50,065 bases of DNA. Source: Chloroflexota bacterium (GTDB taxonomy: Bacteria; Chloroflexota; Limnocylindria; P2-11E). The position numbers and the translations under genes are program-made. Shown one piece after another: positions 1 to 8,606 of this stretch; position 1 is the stretch's first letter, and every line of letters begins with the position of its first letter. The notes beneath the pieces are model-generated. The model was not told the origin of the DNA. It ran no database searches and saw only the letters and a list, made by a program, of their open reading frames with translations. The stretch is from contig VBDU01000093.1 of NCBI GenBank assembly GCA_005883625.1, positions 1 to 50,065 of the forward strand. The letters are read 5' to 3'.

Positions 1-178
1 GTCCTGCGAGACGGCGCCCCGAAAGCGGGGGACCGCGTGAGGGGCGCCCGGCAGCCCGCCGTTACCAACGGGCGCTCCGTGATCGCGGAGGCTGAGGGTC
101 CGCCGGCGACGGCGGGCCGAGATCGGGTGGCACCACGAGCCCTCGTCCCGAGAATCGGGCGAGGGCGTTCGATTTCTT
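1..178 (+). promoter_or_regulatory. T-box riboswitch leader of the trp operon (5' end outside window)
   Basis: The bulge TGGCACC at 128-134 is the canonical seven-base T-box bulge. It is framed by CGGG (124-127) pairing with CCCG (147-150) and ACGA (135-138) pairing with TCGT (143-146), forming an antiterminator. Just upstream is a perfect 9-bp hairpin (97-105/110-118, GCGA loop) that fits Stem III. An 8-bp helix (13-20/41-48) over a shorter one (4-7/51-54) fits the distal part of Stem I, so the leader begins before base 1. The variable T-box base is C131, which would pair with a G discriminator as found in tRNA-Trp. No TGG specifier triplet is visible in 1-96, so amino acid specificity is inferred from the operon. 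Confidence 0.85.
140..178 (+). terminator. Intrinsic terminator of the T-box leader
   Basis: Bases 140-151 pair with 155-165 (11 bp, T146 bulged, GAA loop), followed by a T-rich run ending in TTTCTT. The left arm overlaps the antiterminator strand (143-150), so the two structures are mutually exclusive, as expected for transcriptional T-boxes. The terminator ends only 13 bases before the trpEG start codon. Confidence 0.8.
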
Positions 179-191
179 GGAGGCGGGTGCC

Positions 192-2393
192 ATGACGCTG
201 ATCGCAGGGCCGGAGCGGAAGATCCTCGAGTACCGCACGCGCGGCGGCATCGCGGTACGTCGGGAGACCACGGCCGTGCCCGTCGCGGGCGCGATCGATC
301 CCGTCCTCGCCGCGCTCGACGAGCACCGCGGGGTCCTCCTCGCCTCCAGCTACGAGTACCCAGGGCGGTACACGCGGTGGGACATCGGCTTCGTCGACCC
401 GCCGCTGCAGCTCGTCGCACGGGAGCGCGACTTCGCGATCGACGCGCTCAACGACCGCGGTCGCGTGCTCCTCCCGGCGGTCGCCACACGCCTTGCCCAT
501 CTCGACGGGCTCGCGGGACTCGACGCCGCGGCCGATCGGGTGAGCGGCACCATCGCGGCGCCTCGCGAGCGGTTCGCCGAGGAAGATCGCTCGAAGCAGC
601 GCTCCGTCTTCACGATCGTGCGCGCGCTCGTCGACCTCTTCTACAGCGCCGAGGACGGTCACCTCGGCCTGTACGGCGCGTTCGGCTACGACCTCGCGTT
701 CCAGTTCGAGCCGATCGCCTATCGCCTGACGCGCGAACCGGCGAAGCGCGATCTCGTTCTCTTTCTGCCGGACCGGCTGGTCATCGTCGACCACACCCGG
801 GACGTCGCCCGGCGACAGGACTACGAGCTCGCGGTCGACGGCGCGTCGACGGCGGGTCTGCCGAGGAGCGGTGACGCGACGCCGTACCGCGGGTGTCGTG
901 CGGTCAAGCGGTCCGGCGACCACGAGGCCGGAGAATTCGCCGCGACCGTCCGCCTCGCGCAGGAGTCGTTCCGCCGCGGCGATCTCTTCGAGGTCGTGCC
1001 CGGCCGGATGTTCTTCGAGCCATGCCCGGCGCGGCCGTCGGAGGTGTTCCAGCGGCTGCGTGAGCGGAACCCCGCGCCGTACGGCGCGCTCATGAATCTC
1101 GGCGAATCCGAGTACCTCGTCTCGGCGTCGCCGGAGATGTACGTGCGCGTCGAGGGGACGCGCGTCGAGACCTGCCCGATCTCCGGGACGATCGCGCGGG
1201 GGCGCGACGTCATGGGCGACGCCGAGAACATCCTCGAGCTCTTGAACTCGGAGAAGGACGAATCGGAGCTCACGATGTGCACCGACGTCGACCGCAACGA
1301 CAAGTCACGGATCTGCGTCCCGGGGAGCGTCCGGGTCATCGGCCGCCGGCAGATCGAGATGTACTCGCGGGTCATCCATACGGTCGACCACGTCGAGGGC
1401 ATCCTGCGCGAGGGTTTCGACGCGATCGACGCGTTCCTCACGCACGCGTGGGCGGTGACGGTGACCGGCGCGCCCAAGCTCTGGGCGATGCGGTTCATCG
1501 AGGCGCACGAGCGCAGCTCACGCGCGTGGTATGGCGGCGCGATCGGCCTCGTCGGCTTCGACGGCAACATGAACACCGGCCTCACGCTGCGGACGATCCG
1601 CGTGAAGGACGGCGTCGCCGAGATCCGCGCGGGTGCGACGCTCCTCATCGATTCGATCCCCGAGGCCGAGGAGCGCGAGGTCGAGCTCAAGGCGGCCGCG
1701 CTCCTCGACGCGGTCCGGCGGCCCTCCGGCGTCACGGCGGCGCAGCACGCACCGGCGGAGCCGGTGGGCGCCGGGCGGCGCGTACTCCTCGTGGACTACG
1801 AGGACTCGTTCGTCCACACCCTCGCGAACTACCTCCGACGCACCGGCGCCGAGGTGTCGACGATCCGCGCGGGGTTCGCGGAGGACGAGCTGCGCGGGGC
1901 GCTCGACGCGTTCGGCGCACAGGCGGTGGTGCTCTCGCCGGGCCCCGGCCGGCCGGGCGACCTCGACGTCGGGCTCGCGGTGCGGGTCGCGCTCGAGCGC
2001 GAGCTGCCGCTGTTCGGCGTGTGCCTCGGCCTTCAGGGGATCGTCGAGCATTTTGGCGGGACGCTGGGCGTGCTCGACCGTCCGACGCACGGCAAGGCGT
2101 CGGAGATCCACGTGCTCGGCGGAAGCCTGTTCGAAGGAGTGCCGCGGACGTTCCGCGCCGGCCGCTACCACTCGCTCTACGCGCGCCGCGATACCCTGCC
2201 TGCGCCGCTCCGCGTCACCGCCGAGACCGCGGACGGCGTGGTGATGGCGCTCGAGCACGAGCGGCTGCCGATCGCCGCCGTGCAGTTCCACCCGGAGTCG
2301 ATCATGACGCTCAAGGAAGAGGTCGGGTACCGCGTCGTGCAGAACGTCGTCCGCTCCCTCGTCGCGGCCCCCCGCCGGGCTCCCGTCTCCTGA
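192..2393 (+). CDS. trpE(G): Fused anthranilate synthase, components I and II (TrpE-TrpG)
   Basis: Converts chorismate and glutamine to anthranilate, the first step of tryptophan synthesis. At 733 residues it fuses both subunits: an N-terminal TrpE region with the regulatory SSYEYPGRYTRWD segment (about residues 52-64), the chorismate-binding domain with PISGT (329-333), then a class I glutamine amidotransferase domain with Cys611, His700 and Glu702. This is the architecture of rhizobial TrpE(G). The ATG at 192 is preferred because GGAGG lies at 179-183; a TTG at 177 is also in frame but has no spacing for that site. First gene of the operon, under the T-box. The stop overlaps the trpD start by one base (TGATG). 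Confidence 0.96.
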   Translation: MTLIAGPERKILEYRTRGGIAVRRETTAVPVAGAIDPVLAALDEHRGVLLASSYEYPGRYTRWDIGFVDPPLQLVARERDFAIDALNDRGRVLLPAVATRLAHLDGLAGLDAAADRVSGTIAAPRERFAEEDRSKQRSVFTIVRALVDLFYSAEDGHLGLYGAFGYDLAFQFEPIAYRLTREPAKRDLVLFLPDRLVIVDHTRDVARRQDYELAVDGASTAGLPRSGDATPYRGCRAVKRSGDHEAGEFAATVRLAQESFRRGDLFEVVPGRMFFEPCPARPSEVFQRLRERNPAPYGALMNLGESEYLVSASPEMYVRVEGTRVETCPISGTIARGRDVMGDAENILELLNSEKDESELTMCTDVDRNDKSRICVPGSVRVIGRRQIEMYSRVIHTVDHVEGILREGFDAIDAFLTHAWAVTVTGAPKLWAMRFIEAHERSSRAWYGGAIGLVGFDGNMNTGLTLRTIRVKDGVAEIRAGATLLIDSIPEAEEREVELKAAALLDAVRRPSGVTAAQHAPAEPVGAGRRVLLVDYEDSFVHTLANYLRRTGAEVSTIRAGFAEDELRGALDAFGAQAVVLSPGPGRPGDLDVGLAVRVALERELPLFGVCLGLQGIVEHFGGTLGVLDRPTHGKASEIHVLGGSLFEGVPRTFRAGRYHSLYARRDTLPAPLRVTAETADGVVMALEHERLPIAAVQFHPESIMTLKEEVGYRVVQNVVRSLVAAPRRAPVS

Positions 2394-3427
2394 TGGATGT
2401 CCGCGAGGCGCTCGGGGTCGTCGCGAGCGGCCGCACGCTGAGCCGCGAGGACGCGCGCGGGACGATGGCGTCCGTGATGGCGGGCGAGGCGACGGCGGCG
2501 CAGCTCGGCGCGTTCCTTGCGGCACTGCACATCCGTGGCGAGACGGTGGACGAGATCGCCGGGTTCGCCGCCGCGCTCCGCGACGTCGCGGTGAAGGTCG
2601 CGGCGGACGGCGCGATGGATATCGTCGGGACTGGAGGCGACCGCTCGAACAGCTTCAACATCTCGACCGTGTCGTCGCTCGTGACCGCCGCCGCGGGCGG
2701 GCGCGTCGCGAAGCACGGCAACAGGGCGGCGTCGAGCGCGTGCGGCAGCGCCGACGTCCTGGAGGCGCTCGGCGTGAAGATCGATCTCGGTCCTGACGGC
2801 GTCGCGCGGTGCGTCGAAGAGGTCCGCGTCGGGTTCATGTTCGCCCCGCGCTTCCACCCCGCGATGCGTCACGCCGGGCCGGTGCGCCGCGAGATCGGGA
2901 TCCGCACCGTGTTCAACGTCCTCGGGCCGCTCGCGAACCCGGCCGGCGTGCGGCGCATGCTCCTCGGCGTGCCTTCGCCCGCGCTCGGCGACAAGATCGC
3001 GCGCGTGCTCGCGGAGCTCGGCACCGACCACGCGCTCGTCGTCCACGGCGAGGACGGCCTCGACGAGGTCAGCCCGTCCGCCGCGACGCGCACCTGGGAG
3101 GTCCGCGGAAGCGAGGTGCGCGCGGGCCGGCTCGACCCGACGGAGCTCGGTCTTGCGACCGCGCCGCGTGAGGAGATCACCGGCGGCGCACCGGCGAGGA
3201 ACGCGGCGATGGCGCGCCGCGTCCTCGACGGCGCGAAGGACGGAACGCGCACGGCGATCCTGCTGAACGCGGGGGCGGCGTGCTACGTCGCCGGCCTGGC
3301 GAAGAGCGTCCGCGAGGGCATCGCGCTCGCGGCTGGCGCCATCGACGACGGCGCCGCGGGCCAGGTCCTCGAGCGCTTCGTCGCCACGAGCCAGCGCCTC
3401 GCCGCCGCGGAGGCCGCGCCGGCATGA
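2393..3427 (+). CDS. trpD: Anthranilate phosphoribosyltransferase
   Basis: Transfers phosphoribosyl from PRPP to anthranilate, the second committed step of tryptophan synthesis. The 344-residue protein has the PRPP/glycine loop GTGGD at 79-83 and KHGNR at 107-111, both diagnostic of TrpD, followed by the [17 protein letters not shown] segment. The start overlaps the trpEG stop by one base and its own stop overlaps trpC by four bases (ATGA), so translation is very probably coupled along the operon. Length is normal for the family. No anomalies seen. Confidence 0.97.
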   Translation: MDVREALGVVASGRTLSREDARGTMASVMAGEATAAQLGAFLAALHIRGETVDEIAGFAAALRDVAVKVAADGAMDIVGTGGDRSNSFNISTVSSLVTAAAGGRVAKHGNRAASSACGSADVLEALGVKIDLGPDGVARCVEEVRVGFMFAPRFHPAMRHAGPVRREIGIRTVFNVLGPLANPAGVRRMLLGVPSPALGDKIARVLAELGTDHALVVHGEDGLDEVSPSAATRTWEVRGSEVRAGRLDPTELGLATAPREEITGGAPARNAAMARRVLDGAKDGTRTAILLNAGAACYVAGLAKSVREGIALAAGAIDDGAAGQVLERFVATSQRLAAAEAAPA

Positions 3428-4218
3428 CCGACTTCCTCGAGCGCGTCGTGGCCGAGCGGAGTGCAGATGTCACCGCGGCGCTCGCGAAGACGGACGTCGC
3501 CGCGCTCCATGCGCGCGGCACGGCCTGGCCACGCGACCGCGCGCGCGCGCTCCTTCACGGCAGCCATCTACGGGTCATCGCGGAGGTGAAGCGCGTCTCA
3601 CCCGCCGCGGGCGTGCTGAACGCGAGCGTCGATCCCGCGCGGCAGGCGTTCGCGTACGCGGCCGCGGGTGCCTCCGCGATCTCGGTCCTCACGGAGCCGC
3701 GGCACTGGCGCGGCAGCCTGGACGACCTCGCTGCGGTGCGCGCGGCGGTGGAGATCCCGCTGCTCGCGAAGGACATCGTCGTCGACGAGCTGCAGCTCCT
3801 CGAGGCGCGCGCGTTCGGCGCCGACCTCGTCCTCCTCGTCGCCGAAGCGCTCGACGACATGACGCTCCACCGCTTCGTCGAGCTCGCGCGGCGTCTCGGC
3901 ATGGAGGCGCTCGTCGAGGCCCACGAACCCGCCGCGTTCGGGCGAGCGGTCCATTCGGGCGCGCGCTTCGTCGGCGTGAACGCGCGCGACCTGCGTCAGC
4001 CGAGCGTGCTCGACCCTGGCCGCATCCGCCAGCTCCACACGTTCGCGCTCCCGGGCCAGGTCCTCGTCGCCGAATCGGGCATCACGTCCGTCGACGACGC
4101 GCGCCTGCTCCCTGCGCGCGTCGACGCCGTGCTCGTGGGCACCTCGCTCATGCGCGCCGGCGACCCGGCGCCGCTCATCCGCGGGATCACCGCGATCAAG
4201 AGGACGGTGAGCGTGTGA
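3424..4218 (+). CDS. trpC: Indole-3-glycerol phosphate synthase
   Basis: Closes the indole ring from carboxyphenylamino-deoxyribulose phosphate. The 264-residue TIM barrel has the expected N-terminal helical region, the catalytic lysine motif EVKRVSP (Lys56), [20 protein letters not shown] and AESGI near the C-terminus. It starts with ATG overlapping the trpD stop (ATGA) and ends with GTGA into trpB. It is a stand-alone TrpC, not fused to TrpF, and no trpF lies between it and trpB. The phosphoribosylanthranilate isomerase step must therefore be coded elsewhere, or carried out by a PriA-like HisA (inference). Confidence 0.96.
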   Translation: MTDFLERVVAERSADVTAALAKTDVAALHARGTAWPRDRARALLHGSHLRVIAEVKRVSPAAGVLNASVDPARQAFAYAAAGASAISVLTEPRHWRGSLDDLAAVRAAVEIPLLAKDIVVDELQLLEARAFGADLVLLVAEALDDMTLHRFVELARRLGMEALVEAHEPAAFGRAVHSGARFVGVNARDLRQPSVLDPGRIRQLHTFALPGQVLVAESGITSVDDARLLPARVDAVLVGTSLMRAGDPAPLIRGITAIKRTVSV

Positions 4219-5453
4219 TCGCCGCGGCGAGACCGGGGCGCTACGGCGAGTTCGGCGGCCAGTACCTGCCGGAGACGCTCATGCCGGCCGTCGCGGAGCT
4301 CGAGGCGGCCTGGCTCGCGGCACGGGCGGAGCCCGGATTCCAGGACGAGCTCGCGCGTCTCTTGCGCGACTGGGTCGGACGGCCCACGCCACTCACCGAC
4401 GCGCCGCGCCTCGCGGAAGCGGTCGGCCTCTCGCGCGTCCTCCTCAAGCGCGAGGATCTCGCGCACACGGGCGCGCACAAGATCAACAGCGCGGTCGGCC
4501 AGGCGCTCCTCGCGAAGCGGATGGGGAAGCAGCGCGTCGTCGCCGAGACCGGCGCGGGCCAGCACGGCGTCGCGAGCGCCGCGGCGTGCGCGCTCCTCGG
4601 GCTCGAGTGCGTCGTGTACATGGGGACGGTCGACGCGCGCCGCCAGCAGCCGAACGTCTTCCGGATGAAGCTCCTCGGCGCCGAGGTCCGCGAGGTCGAC
4701 GCCGGCAGCCGGACGCTGAAGGACGCCGTGAACGAGGCGATCCGCGACTGGGTCACGAACGTCCGGACCACCTATTACCTGCTCGGCTCGGCCATCGGCC
4801 CGCATCCGTACCCGGCGATGGTCAAGGACTTCCAATCGGTCATCGGCCGCGAAGCGCGGGCGCAGACGCTCGCGCTCTGCGGTCGCCTCCCCGACGTCGT
4901 CGTGGCCTGCGTCGGCGGCGGCTCGAACGCGATCGGGGTGTGGTCCGCGTTCCTGGACGACCGCGCGGTGAAGCTGCGTGGCGTCGAGGCAGGCGGCGAG
5001 GGGATCGCGAGCGGTCGTCACGCCGCCTCGATCGTCGGCGGATCGGTCGGCGTGCTCCACGGCTCGCGCACGCTCGTGCTGCAGGACGACGAGGGCCAGA
5101 TCCGCGAGACGCACTCCGTCTCGGCCGGCCTGGATTACCCCGGGGTGGGTCCGGAGCACGCGCTGCTCGCGCAGAGCGGTCGCGCCGAGTACGTCGCGCG
5201 CACCGACGCGGAGGCGCTCGCGGGCTTCGCGCTCCTCTCGCGGACCGAGGGGATCATCCCGGCGCTCGAGCCGGCGCACGCCATCGCCGACCTCCGCCAG
5301 GTCGCCCTGGCGCTCGGCCGCGACACGATCGCGCTCGTCTGCCTGTCCGGACGCGGCGACAAGGACCTTGAGGTCGTCATGAGTCGGGGGGCCTCGCCTC
5401 CCGACCGCGGTCTGGTTCCTGGGGGCCGGGGGACGAAGCCCCCCGACGGATGA
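4215..5453 (+). CDS. trpB: Tryptophan synthase beta chain
   Basis: PLP enzyme that joins indole and serine to make tryptophan, working with TrpA. The PLP lysine is Lys89 in [15 protein letters not shown], and GGGSNAIG supplies the phosphate-binding loop. The start is GTG overlapping the trpC stop. The conserved fold ends around GDKDLEVVM; the last 24 or so residues ([10 protein letters not shown] and on) are low-complexity and are encoded by a G/C-rich palindromic repeat (5386-5449) that runs right up to the trpA ATG. This tail looks like a repeat captured as coding sequence, not part of the enzyme. Confidence 0.96.
   Translation: MIAAARPGRYGEFGGQYLPETLMPAVAELEAAWLAARAEPGFQDELARLLRDWVGRPTPLTDAPRLAEAVGLSRVLLKREDLAHTGAHKINSAVGQALLAKRMGKQRVVAETGAGQHGVASAAACALLGLECVVYMGTVDARRQQPNVFRMKLLGAEVREVDAGSRTLKDAVNEAIRDWVTNVRTTYYLLGSAIGPHPYPAMVKDFQSVIGREARAQTLALCGRLPDVVVACVGGGSNAIGVWSAFLDDRAVKLRGVEAGGEGIASGRHAASIVGGSVGVLHGSRTLVLQDDEGQIRETHSVSAGLDYPGVGPEHALLAQSGRAEYVARTDAEALAGFALLSRTEGIIPALEPAHAIADLRQVALALGRDTIALVCLSGRGDKDLEVVMSRGASPPDRGLVPGGRGTKPPDG
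5386..5449. repeat. G-rich palindromic repeat, copy A (trpB 3' end)
   Basis: Bases 5418-5449 read CCTGGGGG, CCGGGGGACGAAGCCCCCC, GACGG and share their layout with copies at 35279-35315 and 45849-45886. The preceding bases 5386-5405 resemble an inverted partial copy: their reverse complement has GGGAGGCGAGGCCCCCCGAC. The element lies at the trpB/trpA junction, ends one base before the trpA ATG, and is translated as the TrpB C-terminal tail. Confidence 0.6.
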
Positions 5454-6271
5454 CCGTCGCGTCTCGCGCCGGCGCGGAGCGCATCGGACGCGCATTCGCG
5501 CGCGCGAAGGACGAGCGGCGGCTCGCCGTCGCGATCTACCTCACCGTAGGCTTCCCGTCGCGCGCCGAGACCGGCCCGCTCGTCGTCGCCGCGATCGACG
5601 GCGGGGCCGACCTCGTCGAGCTCGGCGTGCCCTTCAGCGATCCGCTCGCTGATGGCGCGACCGTCCAGCGCGCGAGCGAGCGCGCGCTCCGCGAAGGGAC
5701 CACCCTGGGCGACTGCCTTGCGGCGGCGCGTACCGCGAGCGGTGACGTCGCGATCCTCCTCATGGGGTACGCGAATCCCTTCCTCAGATATCGGCGCGGC
5801 CTTGCGGACCTCGCGACGGACGCCGCCGCGGCTGGCGTCTGCGGGCTCATCGTCCCGGACCTGCCCGCCGAAGAGTCCGCGGAGTTCGACGACGCCCTCG
5901 CTCCGGCCGGGCTGCTCCGGATCGACCTGTACGCACCGACCACGCCCGACGCGCGCCTCCAGCGTCTGGTCCCGCGCTCCCGCGGCTTCGTCTACTGCGT
6001 CTCGCTCACCGGCGTCACCGGGGCGCGCACCGCCCTCGGTGCCGACGTCCGCGACTTCGTCGGCCGCGTACGCCGGCACACGGCGCTGCCGGTCGCCGTC
6101 GGATTCGGGATCAGCCGGCCGGAGCACGTGGCCGCCCTGCGCGGCATCGCCGACGGCGTCATCGTGGGCAGCGCCGCGCTCGACGCGATCGCGGCGGCGC
6201 CGGAGGGCCGCCGCGCGGACGCGCTGCGCGAGCTCGTCGCGGCGCTCGTCGCCGCCGGGAGGTCCGCCTGA
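5450..6271 (+). CDS. trpA: Tryptophan synthase alpha chain
   Basis: Cleaves indole-3-glycerol phosphate and passes indole to TrpB. The 273-residue TIM barrel keeps the catalytic acids: Glu57 in [14 protein letters not shown] and Asp68 in the same stretch, matching Glu49 and Asp60 of the enteric enzyme with a constant offset of eight. Further family blocks are [27 protein letters not shown] and VGFGIS. The ATG overlaps the trpB stop (ATGA) and the stop overlaps aroH by one base (TGATG). Confidence 0.97.
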   Translation: MTVASRAGAERIGRAFARAKDERRLAVAIYLTVGFPSRAETGPLVVAAIDGGADLVELGVPFSDPLADGATVQRASERALREGTTLGDCLAAARTASGDVAILLMGYANPFLRYRRGLADLATDAAAAGVCGLIVPDLPAEESAEFDDALAPAGLLRIDLYAPTTPDARLQRLVPRSRGFVYCVSLTGVTGARTALGADVRDFVGRVRRHTALPVAVGFGISRPEHVAALRGIADGVIVGSAALDAIAAAPEGRRADALRELVAALVAAGRSA

Positions 6272-6669
6272 TGCCGGTGCGGGGGATCCGCGGGGCCACG
6301 ACCGTGGCGAAGAACGAGGAAGGCGCGATCTATGAGTCGACCCGCGAGCTCCTCGAGACCATCGTGAAGCTCAACGGCGTCCGCGCCGAGGACGTCGGAT
6401 ACGTCTGGTTCACGGTCACCGCCGACCTCGACGCGTCCTTCCCGGCCGACGCGGCGCGCGCGGGCCTCGGCTGGAGCGACGTCCCGCTCATCTGCGGCCG
6501 CGAGATCCCCGTGCCGGGCGCGCTCGGGAGATGCGTGCGTGTCCTCATCGCGTGGAACACCGCGAAGACGCAGAAGGAGGTCCGCCACGCGTTCCTCCAC
6601 GGTGCTCGCGTCCTCAGGCCCGCGTGGGCCGTCGACCTTCCCGGCGACCCGCCGAGCGGGGTGCCGTAA
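6271..6669 (+). CDS. aroH: Chorismate mutase, AroH class
   Basis: Converts chorismate to prephenate, the entry to phenylalanine and tyrosine. The 132-residue protein aligns without gaps to the Bacillus subtilis AroH active site: Arg7, Cys75, Glu78 and Arg90 fall at identical positions. Position 108 is Phe instead of the usual Tyr, a mild substitution. Its place between trpA and DAHP synthase puts the Trp and Phe/Tyr branches under one transcript. The start overlaps the trpA stop by one base. Confidence 0.95.
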   Translation: MPVRGIRGATTVAKNEEGAIYESTRELLETIVKLNGVRAEDVGYVWFTVTADLDASFPADAARAGLGWSDVPLICGREIPVPGALGRCVRVLIAWNTAKTQKEVRHAFLHGARVLRPAWAVDLPGDPPSGVP

Positions 6670-6756
6670 ATGAAAACGAACGAGGAGCGGCTCGGCCGCG
6701 ACGAGCGAGTCGACCCGCCGGGGCGCGTCTCCCGGCGAAGCCGGAGATTGAGCTAG
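6670..6756 (+). CDS. Possible 28-residue ORF filling the aroH-aroF gap
   Basis: An ATG directly after the aroH TAA opens a 28-codon frame whose TAG directly precedes the aroF ATG, so the frame exactly fills the 87-base gap. The peptide is strongly charged (MKTNEERLGRDERVD at its start) and carries no run of Phe, Tyr or Trp codons, so it is not a classical attenuator peptide. The aroF ribosome site GGAG (6743-6746) and a small hairpin (about 6729-6748) lie inside it. It may be chance, or a coupling peptide. Confidence 0.25.
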   Translation: MKTNEERLGRDERVDPPGRVSRRSRRLS

Positions 6757-7794
6757 ATGCTCGTCGTCATGAAGCGCGGCGCGACCCAGCAGGAGATCGA
6801 CGCCGTGGTCGCGCGCATCCGCGAGTTCGGCATCACCCCGGTCCCGCTGCCGGGCGCCGAGCGGACCGCGATCGGCACGTTCGGTTCGACGTCGCGCGAG
6901 GCGGCCGACGCCGTCGAGTCGCTCCCCGGGGTCGCCGAGGTCGTCCCGGTCAGCCGTCCGTTCAAGCTCGCGTCGCGCGAGGTCATCCCCACGGACACGG
7001 TCGTGCGGATCGGCGACGTCCCGATCGGTGCGAGCGCGCCGCTCGCGGTCGCGGCGGGACCGTGCTCGGTCGAGACGCGCGAGCAGACGGTGGCGACCGC
7101 GCGGGCGGTACGCGACGCCGGGGCCGCCGCGCTGCGTGGCGGCGCGTTCAAGCCGCGTACCTCTCCCTACCAGTTCCGCGGCCTCGGCGAGAGCGGCCTC
7201 GACATCCTCGCCGAGGCCCGCGCGGAGACGGGGCTGCCGATCATCACGGAGGTCCTCACGCCCGGCGACGTCGACGCGGTCGCGCGGGTGGCGGACTGCC
7301 TGCAGATCGGCGCGCGCAACATGCAGAACTTCGCGCTCCTCGACGCCGTCGGCGAGCAGTCCAAGCCGGTGCTCCTCAAGCGCGGGATGTCCGCGACCGT
7401 GGAGGAGCTCCTCCTCTCGGCCGAGTACGTGCTCGCCAAGGGGAACCGCAACGTCATCCTGTGCGAGCGCGGCATTCGCACGTTCGAGAAGTACACGCGC
7501 AATACGTTCGACGTGAACGCGATCCCGCTGCTCAAGCGCCTCACGCACCTTCCGGTGCTCGCCGATCCGTCCCACGGCACCGGGAAGTGGTATCTCGTGG
7601 CGCCCGTCGCCCTCGCCGCGGTCGCCGCGGGCGCGGACGGTCTGCTCATCGAGGTCCATCCGAGCCCCGATCACGCGCTCTCCGACGGCTACCAGTCGCT
7701 CACGTTCGCGAACTTCGCCGCGCTCATGGCGACCGTGCCCGAGGTCGCGCGCGCGGTGGGGCGGACCGCCGCGACCAGCGCCGTCCGCGCATGA
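6757..7794 (+). CDS. aroF: 3-deoxy-7-phosphoheptulonate (DAHP) synthase, class I beta
   Basis: Condenses phosphoenolpyruvate and erythrose 4-phosphate, the first step of the shikimate pathway. The 345-residue protein has an N-terminal ferredoxin/ACT-like domain (about 1-70, [15 protein letters not shown]) as in the Thermotoga enzyme, then the KDSA-like barrel with [40 protein letters not shown] and DPSHGTG. The N-terminal domain is where aromatic feedback acts in this subclass. GGAG at 6743-6746 supports the ATG at 6757. The stop overlaps tyrA (ATGA). Confidence 0.96.
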   Translation: MLVVMKRGATQQEIDAVVARIREFGITPVPLPGAERTAIGTFGSTSREAADAVESLPGVAEVVPVSRPFKLASREVIPTDTVVRIGDVPIGASAPLAVAAGPCSVETREQTVATARAVRDAGAAALRGGAFKPRTSPYQFRGLGESGLDILAEARAETGLPIITEVLTPGDVDAVARVADCLQIGARNMQNFALLDAVGEQSKPVLLKRGMSATVEELLLSAEYVLAKGNRNVILCERGIRTFEKYTRNTFDVNAIPLLKRLTHLPVLADPSHGTGKWYLVAPVALAAVAAGADGLLIEVHPSPDHALSDGYQSLTFANFAALMATVPEVARAVGRTAATSAVRA

Positions 7795-8606
7795 AGATCG
7801 GGCTCGCGGGCGCCGGCCTCATCGGCGGGTCGCTCGCGCTCGCGCTGCGCGGGGCGCACGACCTCCGCGTGTACGACGCCGACGCCGCGACGCGCGAGGC
7901 CGCGCGGCGCGCCGGTCTCGACACGGTCGACACCCTCGCCGCTGTGCTTCCGGCCGATGCCGTCGTCGTCGCGACGCCGCTCACGGACGTCGTCGCCACG
8001 CTGGCGGCCCTCGTGGACCGCGCCGACGGCGCCGTGCTCGTGGACGTCGCCTCGCTGCGTGCGCCCGTGAATGCGTACGCCGAGCGCGCGCCGTCGCGGG
8101 CGCGGATCGTCGGCGCGCATCCGATGGCGGGCTCGACCGCCTCCGGCTTCGCGGCCGCGGATGCCGAGCTCTTCCGCGACCGGCCGTTCCTCGTCGTGCC
8201 GACTGCGCGGAGCGACGACCGGGCGATGGCCGTCGCCGGCGACATCGCCCGCGCCGCGGGCGGACGCGTCGCGGTGCTGTCGGCCTCGGTGCACGACGCG
8301 GCTATGGGACGACTGTCGGCGCTCCCGCTCGCGGTCGCCGCGGCGACGACGCACGTCGCCGCGGAGGGCGACCTCGCCCCTGCGGGACCCGGGTTCCGCG
8401 ACACGACGCGCCTCGCGGCGACGCCTGTGGACCTCGCGGTCGAGCTGTTGCTCGGAAACGCGGACGCGGCGGCGGCAGAGATCACGAAGGTCGTGCGCGA
8501 GCTCGACCGGGTGGCGGCGGCCCTGCGCGACGGCGATCGCGCGTTCCTGCGCGAGTACCTCCGTGCCGCACGCGACGTGCGGCGGTCGCTCGACGAGCGG
8601 CCTTAG
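7791..8606 (+). CDS. tyrA: Prephenate dehydrogenase (TyrA family)
   Basis: Oxidative decarboxylation of prephenate (or arogenate) on the way to tyrosine. The 271-residue protein has an N-terminal Rossmann motif [16 protein letters not shown], the catalytic HPMAGS (His110) and GFRDTTRLA. In the C-terminal helical domain the usual SHLPH block reads SALPL (176-180), so both histidines are missing although the preceding HD is kept. This could change cofactor, substrate or feedback behaviour. Convergent with aroA; the two stops overlap by four bases. Confidence 0.9.
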   Translation: MKIGLAGAGLIGGSLALALRGAHDLRVYDADAATREAARRAGLDTVDTLAAVLPADAVVVATPLTDVVATLAALVDRADGAVLVDVASLRAPVNAYAERAPSRARIVGAHPMAGSTASGFAAADAELFRDRPFLVVPTARSDDRAMAVAGDIARAAGGRVAVLSASVHDAAMGRLSALPLAVAAATTHVAAEGDLAPAGPGFRDTTRLAATPVDLAVELLLGNADAAAAEITKVVRELDRVAAALRDGDRAFLREYLRAARDVRRSLDERP

